NCBI RefSeq assembly: GCF_036906915.1
Contig: NZ_JBAKHX010000055.1
Span: forward strand, 1 to 53,836
Origin: Phytohabitans sp036906915
Lineage (GTDB): Bacteria; Actinomycetota; Actinomycetes; Mycobacteriales; Micromonosporaceae
Direction of reading: 5' to 3'
DNA: 53,836 bases
A program made the translations under genes and the position numbers. The notes below the pieces were generated by a model. The model was not told where the DNA came from. It did no database searches and saw nothing but the letters and a program-made list of their open reading frames with translations. How positions within the stretch are numbered: position 1 is the stretch's first letter; each line of letters starts with the position of its first letter. Positions 31,393 to 40,172 of the stretch are shown in pieces.

Positions 31393-31881
31393 ATGACCAC
31401 CCGAACGAAAACCCCGAACCTGCTCGACAACCCGCCGATCCCCGTGCAGGCCAAGCTCGCCGCCGCATGGACCAGCTTCATGTTCCTCTACATTTACGTC
31501 GACTACTTCCACCTCTACAAGCCCGGCGTCATCGATAACCTCCGCGCCGGCGTCGTCTTTGAGTTCGACATCAGCCCGACGTTGTTGACCATGATGCTCG
31601 CGTCCGTGGCGATCCCCGCCCTGATGGTGATGCTCTCCATGACGCTGCCCGCCCGGGTGAACCGCGCCACGAACCTCGTCGTTGCATCGCTCTACATCCC
31701 CTACTCGGCGGTCAACGCGGCAGGGGAGTCCTGGGACTGGGCCTCCTTCTACGGCCTCTCCATCGGACTCGAGGTGCTGCTCCTGGCCTTCATCCTGCGC
31801 TCCGCCTGGACCTGGCCTCGAACCCCCGCCGTCCCAGCCGATCCCGCAACGACCGACCTTCGACAGGACCTTCGACAGTAG
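31393..31881 (+). CDS. DUF6326-like membrane protein
   Basis: The 162-residue protein has four hydrophobic segments: AAWTSFMFLYIYVDYFHLY, PTLLTMMLASVAIPALMVML, NLVVASLYIPYSAVNAAG and FYGLSIGLEVLLLAFILRSA. The opening IPVQAKLAAAWTSFMFLYIY and the YVDYFHLYKPG loop are features I associate with DUF6326, a family without known activity. The ATG at 31393 gives the usual length, with only a weak purine stretch (AAAGAAG) before it. It is divergent from the TetR gene and is its likely target. Confidence 0.65.
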   Translation: MTTRTKTPNLLDNPPIPVQAKLAAAWTSFMFLYIYVDYFHLYKPGVIDNLRAGVVFEFDISPTLLTMMLASVAIPALMVMLSMTLPARVNRATNLVVASLYIPYSAVNAAGESWDWASFYGLSIGLEVLLLAFILRSAWTWPRTPAVPADPATTDLRQDLRQ

Positions 31882-31902
31882 GTATCCGTGTAAAAAGTCC
31901 GC

Positions 31903-32109
31903 ACCGGCGGCCGCCAGCCTCGCCGGCCTGCCACCGCGCGGGTGCGCGAACTGCTCACCGAGCTCGTGCGCATCCACATGCTTGTGGAGCACGCACCAGG
32001 CCGGTACGCCCTGCACGACCTGTTGCGGGCGTACGCGACCGAGCAGGCCGCCCGGTGGGACTCCGGCGACCAGCGCCGGGCCGCGGTCCGCCGGGTCCTC
32101 GACCACTGA
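31903..32109 (+). pseudogene. AfsR-like gene, C-terminal winged-helix fragment
   Basis: SLAGLPP, a 1-nt frameshift, then RVRELLTELVRIHMLVEHAP and GRYALHDLLRAYATEQAARW are the winged-helix end of an AfsR/NB-ARC regulator. It ends RRVLDH then TGA, where intact proteins continue with a TPR region. Strand and family match the SARP piece at 29412, so the two are probably parts of one gene split by 1.6 kb holding the TetR and DUF6326 genes. Confidence 0.65.
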
Positions 32110-34161
32110 TCACGAGGTGGTCGCGGGCAGCGGGGCGCCGCGGCGAAGTTGCCTTCCGGTCAGGTAGCGGCGGCGGTCGGTGATGAGGATGGTGGCGAAG
32201 GCGCCGATGGCGAGCCAGACGGCCAGGTGCGTTGCGCCGGTCAGCAGCCCCGGGCCGCCGGTGACCATGGCGCGCAGCGCGAGGGTCGCCGCGTGGGTGG
32301 GCAGGTATCCGGCGACCGTGTACAGCGGACCGGGCAGTGTGGACAGCACCCCGGTGGCGGCGGTCAGCACCAGCACCGCGAGCGAGGCCAGCCGCCCCGG
32401 CCGCCCGAAGATCGCGGTCACGGCCTGGTTGAGCGCGACGAACGCCGCCGACGCGAGCAGCGCGACGGCCAGGAAGCCGAAGGCGCGACCGATGCCGAGG
32501 TCCAGCACCGGCACGGCTATCGCGGTGATGGCGAGCGCCGCGAGCGCGGCGGCGGTGGCGCCCGGAAGCGCGGCGCGGACGATGATGCGCCAGGTGGGCT
32601 CGCGGGCGGTCAGCACCGCGTCGGGGACCGCCCGGGTGACGATGTACGTAGCCAGGGCGAGCGCCCACAGCGCGAGGGCGGCGATCAGGGTGACGGCGAG
32701 CGTGCCGACCGGGGTGCGGTCGGTGGTGGCGGTGCTGGGATCGGCGACGACGGTCTTGAGGTGTGCGCGCTCGGCGTCCGAATAGGACGGTACCTGGTCG
32801 CGCCCCTTGCCCAGCTCGGTGGCGAGCTGCTTGGTGCCCTCGTCCACCCGCCCGGCACCGGTGTTGACCTTCCCCGCCCCCTTGGCGAGGTCGGTGGCGC
32901 CCGCCGCCACCTGCTCGGCGCCGTCCGAGAGCTGCCGCGCGCCGCTGTTCGCCCGCTGTATCCCGTCGTCGAGCTGGCGGGCGCCGGCCGCGGCGCTGGC
33001 GATCCCGCTCGCGAGGCTCCCGGCGCCGCCCGCCAGTTGGGCGTTGCCGCTGGCAACCTGCCGGGCGCCGGTCGCGAGCGCCGTGACGGACTCGCGCGCC
33101 TCGACGGCGGCGCCACGGATGCGGGCCTTGGCACCGTCGATCGCGTCGGCGTCCCGCGCGAAGCGGCGCGCCGCGTCGTCGAGGCGCTGGCAGAACGCCG
33201 CGCCGCCGCCGGCCGGTCCACATTGGCCGGCGAGGCGCTGGAACTCGGCCGCGGCCGCGGCAGCCGAGGGCAGCGCGTCGATCGCGGCGATGATCCGGTT
33301 GGCGAGCGGCACGACGGTGGCGGCGAGCTGCTCGTTACCCCGGGCCACTCGCGCGGCGCCGTCGGCCAGATGGCGGGTGAGCTGGGGGAGGCGCGCGGTG
33401 TCGCGCTCCGCCTCGGTCAGCCCGCCGGACAGCCGCGCCGATCCGGCGGCCAGCTGCGCGGTACCGTTGGCGAGTTCGTCGGCGCCGGTGGCCAGCTGGC
33501 CCGCGGCCGTCGCCAACCGCTCGGCGCCCTCGTCGACCTGCCTGGCGCCCGTGCGGAGCCGGCCGGTGCCGCTGGCGAGCTGGCTCGCGCCGTTGGCGCC
33601 CTTGCCGATCTGCTCGTGGATCGTGCCGAACGCGACGTACACGTTGTCCAGGTAGGTCTGCACGACCTGCTGGTTGAGCGTGCGCCGCGTCGCCTCGGCC
33701 ACCTCGGCGCTCAGCGCGGGATCGGCCACGCCCGCGGCGTCGGAGGTGCGGATGCGCAGCTCCGCCTTGGTGGCGGCGAGAGGTTTGCCGGTGGCCGCGG
33801 AGGTGGCCCGCGCGGAGAAGTCCTTCGGGATGGTGACCGTGGCCGCGTACGCGCCGCTGGCCAGGCCGTCCGTGGCGTCCTCGCTGTCGGTGAGCACCCA
33901 CGTGTAGGCGGAGTCCGCGTTGTGGGTGAGGTCGCCGGCCAGCTGCCGGCCGAGCGGGACGGTCTGGCCGTTCACCGTCACCGGTTCGTCGTCGTTCACG
34001 ACCGCGGCGGTGGCGGTGCCGTGGTCGGTCTCCGGTGACCAGTACGCCCACGTGAGCAGGCCGGCGGTGAGGACGGGTACGACGATGAGGCCGGCCCAGG
34101 TGCGCCAGGTCAGCGGGGCGGAGGCGAGGGCACGGGCGGAGTCGGCGAACGGCGTGAGCAT
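32110..34161 (-). CDS. YhgE/Pip-domain membrane protein
   Basis: The 683-residue protein has an N-terminal membrane helix (WAGLIVVPVLTAGLLTWAYW) and a beta-rich extracytoplasmic part (VNDDEPVTVNGQTVPLGRQL, YAATVTIPKDFSA). A long helical region follows, made of approximately 7-14-residue LASG/QLADGA repeats (residues about 190-460), and five C-terminal membrane helices end at FATILITDRRRYL. This is the YhgE/Pip phage-infection-protein family, related to ABC-2 permeases. Its ATG overlaps the stop of the MMPL gene by one base, so the two are coupled and likely work in one envelope export or remodelling complex. Confidence 0.9.
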   Translation of the reverse strand: MLTPFADSARALASAPLTWRTWAGLIVVPVLTAGLLTWAYWSPETDHGTATAAVVNDDEPVTVNGQTVPLGRQLAGDLTHNADSAYTWVLTDSEDATDGLASGAYAATVTIPKDFSARATSAATGKPLAATKAELRIRTSDAAGVADPALSAEVAEATRRTLNQQVVQTYLDNVYVAFGTIHEQIGKGANGASQLASGTGRLRTGARQVDEGAERLATAAGQLATGADELANGTAQLAAGSARLSGGLTEAERDTARLPQLTRHLADGAARVARGNEQLAATVVPLANRIIAAIDALPSAAAAAAEFQRLAGQCGPAGGGAAFCQRLDDAARRFARDADAIDGAKARIRGAAVEARESVTALATGARQVASGNAQLAGGAGSLASGIASAAAGARQLDDGIQRANSGARQLSDGAEQVAAGATDLAKGAGKVNTGAGRVDEGTKQLATELGKGRDQVPSYSDAERAHLKTVVADPSTATTDRTPVGTLAVTLIAALALWALALATYIVTRAVPDAVLTAREPTWRIIVRAALPGATAAALAALAITAIAVPVLDLGIGRAFGFLAVALLASAAFVALNQAVTAIFGRPGRLASLAVLVLTAATGVLSTLPGPLYTVAGYLPTHAATLALRAMVTGGPGLLTGATHLAVWLAIGAFATILITDRRRYLTGRQLRRGAPLPATTS

Positions 34162-36842
34162 CAGGGAACCTCCGCGAGCGGTGCGGGCGAAGCGGCGAGC
34201 GTGAGCAGGTGGGTGCCTTCGGGTAGCAGGTCGCGTACCCGGTCCGGATCCTGGCAGGTGAGCACGACCGAGACGTGCCGACCGGCGGCCGTGCGGCGCC
34301 GGCCGAGGATGTCGCGCACGGCGGCGCGGGCGTCGGTGCGCAGCACGAGGTCGACGTCGTCCAGCAGAACCAGGTCGACGCCCTCGTCGAGCGCGGCGTT
34401 GACCGCGCCGGCCGGGTCGTGGACCTCGTGGCAGCGCGCGACCGCGACCGACCGGCGCAGCGCGTGCGCGTGCTGGGGCAGCACCCGGCCGAGCACCTTC
34501 AGGTCTCCCTTGTGGGCGGTCACCCGGCCGGCGAGGGTCATCAGCAGCGCGGTCTTGCCGATCGGGCCGGGCCCGTGGATCACGAGGACATCGCCGCGCG
34601 GCAGGTGGATGTCGACGCCGGCGTATACGGCGTGGCCGCGGTCGTCGTCGAGACGCAGGTCGCGTGCGCTGACCGCCTCGTCGGCGCCGGGCCAGTCGGC
34701 CAGGCGCAGCTCGTGGACCAGGGCGTCGCCTTCGGCGTCGAAGACCGGGAGGGCCCTATCGAGCTTGGGCGGCAGGCCCCAGGCGCGGTGCCCGAGCAGG
34801 GCCAGCACCGCCGGTACCAGGGTCATGCGCACCAGGAACGCGTCGACGAACACCCCGACGGCGAGGCTGAACGCGATGGGTTTGACGGTGGCGCTGCCCT
34901 CGGGTACGAACGCGGCGAAGACGGCGAACATGATGACCGCGGCGGCGGCCACGACACGCGACGCGGAGACGAACCCGGACTCGATGGCGTGAGCCGGGTC
35001 TCCATGATGGACGTAGTGCTCGCGGATGCGGGAGACGAGCAAGACCTCGTAGTCCATGGCGAGTCCGAACAGGACACCCATGAGGACGATGGGCAGGAAG
35101 CTGATGACGCTGCCGGTGTGCGTCACGCGCAGGTGCTCGGCGAGGTGCCCCTGCCCGAACACGAACCACGTCGCGCCGAACGCGGCACCCACCGACAGCA
35201 GGTATCCGGCGGTCGCCTTGATGGGCACCCAGACCGACCGGAACACCATGGCCAGCAGGACCAGCGACAGTCCGACGACCAGGATGCCGAACGGCAGCAG
35301 CGCGCCACCGAGCTTGGCCGACACGTCGATGCCGATGGCGGTGATGCCGGTGACGGCGGTCCGGGTGCCGTACGCGTCGAGGAAGTGCTTCTCCTGCTCC
35401 CGCAGCGTGGTGACGAGCTTCTCGGTCTCGGGCGAGTCCGGTGCGCTGGCCGGGACCACCTGGATGACGCCGGTGTCGCCCTTGGGGTTGGGCGTCGCGA
35501 GGGGCACGGAGGCCACCCCGGGCAGCGCGCGGATCTCGGCGGCGATCTTGTTGACGAGGCCAACCGGGTCGGTGCTGGTGATGATGTCCGCCGTCACGAT
35601 CAGCGGCCCGTTGTACCCGGGTCCAAAGTGGTCGCTGACCACGTCGTACGCCGCGCGGGCCGGGCTGCCCTCGGCCTCGGTGCCGTTGTCGGGCAGCGCC
35701 AGCCGCAGGCCGGCCGCGGGGAGCGCGCACACCGCGAGGCCGGCGACCACGACCAGCACGGTGACCAGCGGCGCGCGCGTGACCGCGCGCACCCACCATC
35801 GCGCGATCCGCGGCCGCGGCCTGCGGGTCTTCTTCTTGGTTCGCGGGCGCAGCCATCCGCCCGCGAACGACAGCAGCGCCGGCACCAGCGTGACCGCGAT
35901 GGCGACCGCCAGGCTGACGGCGGCCGCCGCGGCGACGCCCATCGTGGTGAGGAACGGGACCCCGGCGACCCCGAGCCCCAGCAAGGCGATCACCACGGTC
36001 AGCCCGGCGAAGATCACCGCCGATCCGGCGGTGGCCGTGGCTCGCGCGATCGACTCCTCGACGTCGAGCCCTTCGGCGAGCTGGTCGCGATGCCGGGAGA
36101 GCAGGAACAGCGCGTAGTCGATGCCGACCGCGAGGCCGAGCATGACCGCCAGCATCGGCGCGGTCGACGAGATCGGCGTGACCAGCGTCGCCATGAAGAT
36201 CACTCCGACGGCGATGCCCACGCCGAGCACGGCCGTCAGCAGCGGCATCACCGCCGCGATCAGTGACCGGAACGTCAGCAGCAGTACGAGCAGCGCGATG
36301 ACCAGGCCGGTCCCCTCGGTGGGGCTGAGCCTGGGTACCCGGTTGGAGAACGCGTCGCCGCCGGTGTATACGCGGGCGCCGTCACCGACGGTCGACGCCA
36401 GGTCGGCGGCGATGGCCGACAGGTCACTCTTCGTCGCCGGCGTGACCTGGGCGAGGTCCACGGTGAGCGGTATCGCGATCAGGGTGGCGCGGCGGTCCGC
36501 CGACATCGCGGGTTCCGCCACGGTCGCGACCTGTGTGACTCCTTTGATCCGCTCTACCGTCGCCGACGTGGCGGCCTTGGTCTGCGCCGTGTCGACCCGC
36601 CGCCCCTCCGGCACGACCAGCACGAGTTGGGCGGAGGCGCCGCTGACCTCGGGAAACACCCGGCCGAGGTAGTCGAGGGCGTCCTGTGACTCCGAGCCCG
36701 GTATCGCGAACGTGTCGTCGGTGCCCTGGTTGAACGTCGAGGCGAGGCTGCCCATCGCGAGCAGAGCGAACAACCACACCGCGAGTACCAGCCCGCGAGC
36801 CCGCACGGCGGTACGGCCCAACCGGTAGAGGAATGACGACAC
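34161..36842 (-). CDS. MMPL-type RND transporter fused to an ABC-like nucleotide-binding domain
   Basis: The 893-residue protein has two MMPL halves, each a membrane helix, a periplasmic-type loop and about five helices. The first carries VMLGLAVGIDYALFLLSRHR and the second MGVLFGLAMDYEVLLVSRIR, with the proton-relay Asp in GIDYALF and AMDYEVL. From about residue 720 an ABC-like domain follows: VSARDLRLDDDRGHAVYAGV, Walker A GPGPIGKT with Lys763, and Walker B VDLVLLDDVDLVL. The LSGGQ signature is missing and the domain is short. The GTG start has GGGAG 6 nt upstream. It probably exports a lipid or envelope precursor with YhgE; the fused domain may be regulatory. Confidence 0.88.
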   Translation of the reverse strand: MSSFLYRLGRTAVRARGLVLAVWLFALLAMGSLASTFNQGTDDTFAIPGSESQDALDYLGRVFPEVSGASAQLVLVVPEGRRVDTAQTKAATSATVERIKGVTQVATVAEPAMSADRRATLIAIPLTVDLAQVTPATKSDLSAIAADLASTVGDGARVYTGGDAFSNRVPRLSPTEGTGLVIALLVLLLTFRSLIAAVMPLLTAVLGVGIAVGVIFMATLVTPISSTAPMLAVMLGLAVGIDYALFLLSRHRDQLAEGLDVEESIARATATAGSAVIFAGLTVVIALLGLGVAGVPFLTTMGVAAAAAVSLAVAIAVTLVPALLSFAGGWLRPRTKKKTRRPRPRIARWWVRAVTRAPLVTVLVVVAGLAVCALPAAGLRLALPDNGTEAEGSPARAAYDVVSDHFGPGYNGPLIVTADIITSTDPVGLVNKIAAEIRALPGVASVPLATPNPKGDTGVIQVVPASAPDSPETEKLVTTLREQEKHFLDAYGTRTAVTGITAIGIDVSAKLGGALLPFGILVVGLSLVLLAMVFRSVWVPIKATAGYLLSVGAAFGATWFVFGQGHLAEHLRVTHTGSVISFLPIVLMGVLFGLAMDYEVLLVSRIREHYVHHGDPAHAIESGFVSASRVVAAAAVIMFAVFAAFVPEGSATVKPIAFSLAVGVFVDAFLVRMTLVPAVLALLGHRAWGLPPKLDRALPVFDAEGDALVHELRLADWPGADEAVSARDLRLDDDRGHAVYAGVDIHLPRGDVLVIHGPGPIGKTALLMTLAGRVTAHKGDLKVLGRVLPQHAHALRRSVAVARCHEVHDPAGAVNAALDEGVDLVLLDDVDLVLRTDARAAVRDILGRRRTAAGRHVSVVLTCQDPDRVRDLLPEGTHLLTLAASPAPLAEVP

Positions 36843-36865
36843 AGCGGCTCCCGGCTCGATCGCTA

Positions 36866-36880
36866 GTTACGGGGTGTAAC
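36866..36880. promoter_or_regulatory. Inverted repeat GTTAC-N5-GTAAC upstream of the MMPL operon
   Basis: GTTACGGGGTGTAAC is symmetric in its outer five bases and sits 24 bp before the MMPL start, between it and the divergent DUF6745-like gene. It fits a TetR-type operator, though no adjacent regulator gene is present. Confidence 0.5.
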
Positions 36881-36992
36881 GATCAGGCGAGCCGAAGATC
36901 ACGCCCGATCCACGGCGGCTTGCGCGGATCGGGGGCCTCGGCCATCATCATTGGATGATCCTCAACCGAAAGGGCGTCCACGCCCTCGCGCG

Positions 36993-37859
36993 ATGACCGC
37001 GCCCGTGCGGCGCAGTGACGCCGCACGATCTCCGGTTGGCCTTCGTAGCACCACCGCTCACGACCTGTGGCAGCGCGCTGTCCACCTCAGGCAGGAGTGG
37101 CTGGAGCACGGGCTGTGCACACAACCGGCCGACAGGACGACCGCCGAGCGCAGCCTGGCGGCCATCTACGCGACCATGTCCCGTCCCCGACCGCGGTTCG
37201 AGTGGGTGGACTCGCCGGCCAAGGCGTTGCCCTTGGTGGGTGCGCTGCCGACGCTCGAGGCGCTCTACGGCTGGGTCCGGGATCCGCGTCCACCCGGACC
37301 GCCACCCTTGGCCAGCGATCTCGCGATGATGGTGTCCCGGCTGCGGGCCGCCCTGAGCGCGGGCGTCGTCCACAGTGACCCGGAGCTGTCTCCGGCGCGC
37401 CGGGGCAAGAACAAGGAGCCGTGGCCCGAGCTGCCGCCGCCGCGCGCACTCGACACGGGGGTGCCGCTGGGCGTCGTCCTGCACCAGGGCGTCCGCGGCA
37501 CGCTGCACCGCAGCCTGGCCACCGGGTTCGCCCTGCGCGTCCGGGACGCGCTGGCCGGTGACGGCCCGGTGCCGGTGTGCTGGTACGGGCAGCAGGACGT
37601 GGCCTGGGTCGGGTACTACGACGTCCTGCGGCGACTGGGACTGGCCCAGTACGGGTCGGACGAGACGAGCCAACTCGGCGACTGGGCCGCGCTGGCACGT
37701 TCGTGCGGCTGGTGGTGGCCCGGCGACGACGTGTGCGTCGTGGTGGAGCGGCCCCAGACCGTCCACACCGAACAGTTGCCCGGCACCTGGCACGACGAGG
37801 TCCGGCTGGAGCGCCGCGGTGTGCGGTACCGCGACGGGTGGTACCCGATGCTGACCTGA
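36993..37859 (+). CDS. DUF6745-like protein
   Basis: The 288-residue protein ends with a distinctive aromatic block: VCWYGQQDVAWVGYYDVLRR, LARSCGWWWPGDDVCVVVER and LERRGVRYRDGWYPML. This is the pattern of DUF6745-type proteins, a family of unknown function. The N-terminal half (HDLWQRAVHLRQEWLEHGLC) is helical and lacks motifs, and no signal peptide or membrane segment is present. The start is uncertain: ATG at 36993 was taken, with TTG at 36951 an alternative that adds 14 residues; neither has a good ribosome site. Confidence 0.6.
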   Translation: MTAPVRRSDAARSPVGLRSTTAHDLWQRAVHLRQEWLEHGLCTQPADRTTAERSLAAIYATMSRPRPRFEWVDSPAKALPLVGALPTLEALYGWVRDPRPPGPPPLASDLAMMVSRLRAALSAGVVHSDPELSPARRGKNKEPWPELPPPRALDTGVPLGVVLHQGVRGTLHRSLATGFALRVRDALAGDGPVPVCWYGQQDVAWVGYYDVLRRLGLAQYGSDETSQLGDWAALARSCGWWWPGDDVCVVVERPQTVHTEQLPGTWHDEVRLERRGVRYRDGWYPMLT

Positions 37860-37867
37860 CGCGAAGG

Positions 37868-37902
37868 CCGGCCGGGGCGCGGCGCTAGCCGCCCCCGGCC
37901 GG
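37868..37902. terminator. Bidirectional hairpin between the DUF6745-like and Hsp70 genes
   Basis: CCGGCCGGGG (37868-37877) pairs with CCCCGGCCGG (37893-37902) across a 15-nt loop. It fills the 47-bp gap between two convergent stops and could end both transcripts. Confidence 0.7.
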
Positions 37903-37906
37903 TGCG

Positions 37907-40150
37907 TCAGGCCCCGTCGATGGTGAAGGCGATCTCGCCGGTGTTCTTCGCCGATGGTGGGTCGTTGTTGAGCCACCCCAGGTCGAGCAACTGCAGGGCG
38001 TACTGGCCCGGTGCCGGCCACGTCAGGGTGAACAGGACCGTCTTGTCCCTGGCCACCTGCTTGGCGCCGAGCAGGTCGTGTACCCCGAAGGTGGGCGCCT
38101 CGACGGTGACCTTGTCGGGGAGCTTGAGGCGGTTGTTTCGCTCGTCGAGGTTCTGGCCGCCAGGGCGGCCGCTGGCGCCGTGGTACGTGATGGTGACCAG
38201 GCAGGCCAGGTGGCGCTGGCTGTCCTTGATCTGGTACCCGCTGTCGAGGTTGTCCGGGCGTATCTCGCACCTGGTGACCGCCATCGTCAGGGCACCGGCC
38301 GACACGGTCTTGTTCTCCAGCACGGTCTTCGGCTCCAGCGAGACGAGCTTGCCCTTGTCCCCGAACGGAAGCACCGCCTGGAGCTCGCCGGCCCGGCCCA
38401 CGGTCAGTACCGCGTCGGCGAGCCTCGGCGGTGGCTCCTGGACGCGGAAGCCGTACGTGACGGTGCCGGTCGCGAGCGCGGGCAATGGCTCGAAGCGGTC
38501 CGTGAAGCCCTCGTAGCTCTCGCCGCCCACGTTGAGGACCATGTCGACGCCCGGGTACGCCCCCTGGTTGGCGAGGTTCTGCACGGTCGCGCCGATGGTC
38601 AGCGGCGGGTCCTTGGACGCGTCGTACTCCGCCGTCCCGAAGGTCATCTTGCGGCCGCCGTACCAGACGGTCTTGTCGATCTTCGCGGTCTGCCGGTTCG
38701 CGCCGGGCTCGGCTTCCTCCACCTTCGGCTCCTTGCCGGCCGTGATGCTGCCCGGGTCACCGCCCTTCTCGTCACCGCCTGAGCGGTCATCCAACCACCG
38801 GTACCCGGCGACCCCACCGGCGGCCATCAGCACCAGCGCTGCCGCGGCGGCGGTCAGGGCGAGCGGCCGGGTCCGCCGGCGCGGCATCCGGTCGGACACG
38901 TGCGGGCGGGTGGGCGGCTCCGGCCACACCGGCGCGAGGGGCACGGACCGGGTCGTGTCGGCGGCGGGCGCCGGCGAGGCGGGCGCGGCCGAGACTGGCA
39001 GCGGCGGCGGGACCGGATAGGCGGATCCTGGGGACGCGGGCGCGGCCGACACCGGCGCCGCCGGTGGTTCACCGGGCGGTGCCGCCGCTAGGCTGCCCAG
39101 CGCGACCACCAGCTCCGGCTGCTCGATGACCGTCGGGGCGATCCCGAGGCGCTGGTGCAACATGGTGCCCACCAGCGGGATCCGGCTCGACCCGCCGACC
39201 AGGAACAGCCCCGCGACCTGGCTGGCCGCCAGCCCGGTGCGGGCCAGCAGCGCCTCGGTCTCCTCGACGGTGCGCGCGATCCACGGCCGGGCCCGCTCCT
39301 CGAACTGCTCCCGCGTCACGTGCGCGTTCGTGTCGAACAGCGGCACGTGCACCGCCGCGCTCGGGGCGCGCGACAGCTGCTCCTTGGCCGCCCGCGCGTC
39401 CTCCCACAGCGCCCGCCGGGCCCGCCGCGTGTTGTCCTCATCGGACTGTCGCAGCCGTGTCCACAGTGTCGCGTCGCGTGTGGACATCGCCTCGCCGACG
39501 AGGTCGACGAGCACCGCGTCGAGGTCGAGGCCGCCGACGTCGATGCCGTCGCTGGCGAGCACGTCCCAACCCTGGTCGGGGCGGCGGCGCAGCACGCTCG
39601 TGTCGAACGTGCCGGCGCCGAAGTCGTACACCACCAGCCCGGCGCCGGTGGGCACGGGCCGGCCGAGCACCGTCGTGAAGTAGGCCGCGGCCGCGACGGG
39701 CTCCGGCACGAGGGTCAGGGATCGCAGGCCCGCGAGGTGGGCGGCCTCCGCGAGCACGGTGCGCCGCGTCGTCGCCCAGTTGGCCGGGTACGTGAGCACG
39801 GTCGTCCCCGGCGAGCCGCCGCCGACCCGGCCGGCCTCGTCCGCGACCCGGCGCAGGGTCGCGGCGAGGAGCTCGGCGACCGGGTACTCCCGGCTGCCCA
39901 GCAGGACAGTGCCGTCGTCTATCCGACGCTTGGGGTTGGGCTCGAAGCGGGTCGGGTCGAGCCGGGCGCCGCGTTCGGCGTCCCGTCCGGCGACCAGCGG
40001 CCGGCCCTCCTCGGCGAAGACGGCCGAGGAGAGCAGCGGGCTGGAGTCGAACAGCAGCTGTTGTACCTGCGTACCCCGCACCGCGAGGGACGCGACCGTG
40101 TGCGTCGTACCAAGATCGATACCAAGTGACGACGCCGTGTATCCGAGCAC
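37907..40150 (-). CDS. Hsp70-like ATPase with membrane anchor and extracytoplasmic domain
   Basis: The protein of about 747 residues starts with an actin-like Hsp70 ATPase domain (SSLGIDLGTTHTVASLAVRG, VVYDFGAGTFDTSVLRRR, VDVGGLDLDAVLVD-type and AGLFLVGGSSRIPLVGTML; residues about 5-355). No peptide-binding domain follows. Instead a Pro/Ala-rich linker leads to a single membrane helix (LALTAAAAALVLMAAGGVAG, near residue 435) and about 290 residues of outside domain with two beta-rich modules. The GTG at 40148-40150 (GGTGG upstream) was chosen; GTG at 40169-40171 is an alternative. It follows the amidase gene by only about 22 bp and may be cotranscribed. Function, perhaps envelope sensing, is unknown. 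Confidence 0.82.
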   Translation of the reverse strand: MLGYTASSLGIDLGTTHTVASLAVRGTQVQQLLFDSSPLLSSAVFAEEGRPLVAGRDAERGARLDPTRFEPNPKRRIDDGTVLLGSREYPVAELLAATLRRVADEAGRVGGGSPGTTVLTYPANWATTRRTVLAEAAHLAGLRSLTLVPEPVAAAAYFTTVLGRPVPTGAGLVVYDFGAGTFDTSVLRRRPDQGWDVLASDGIDVGGLDLDAVLVDLVGEAMSTRDATLWTRLRQSDEDNTRRARRALWEDARAAKEQLSRAPSAAVHVPLFDTNAHVTREQFEERARPWIARTVEETEALLARTGLAASQVAGLFLVGGSSRIPLVGTMLHQRLGIAPTVIEQPELVVALGSLAAAPPGEPPAAPVSAAPASPGSAYPVPPPLPVSAAPASPAPAADTTRSVPLAPVWPEPPTRPHVSDRMPRRRTRPLALTAAAAALVLMAAGGVAGYRWLDDRSGGDEKGGDPGSITAGKEPKVEEAEPGANRQTAKIDKTVWYGGRKMTFGTAEYDASKDPPLTIGATVQNLANQGAYPGVDMVLNVGGESYEGFTDRFEPLPALATGTVTYGFRVQEPPPRLADAVLTVGRAGELQAVLPFGDKGKLVSLEPKTVLENKTVSAGALTMAVTRCEIRPDNLDSGYQIKDSQRHLACLVTITYHGASGRPGGQNLDERNNRLKLPDKVTVEAPTFGVHDLLGAKQVARDKTVLFTLTWPAPGQYALQLLDLGWLNNDPPSAKNTGEIAFTIDGA

Positions 40151-40172
40151 GGCGCCACCGTAGCGACGCACG

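Noticed and set aside
32149..34038. 629-codon open frame opposite the YhgE gene
   Set aside because: Antisense shadow of a GC-rich gene; Arg/Gly/Ala/Val-rich composition without family motifs, while the opposite strand encodes a clear YhgE protein.
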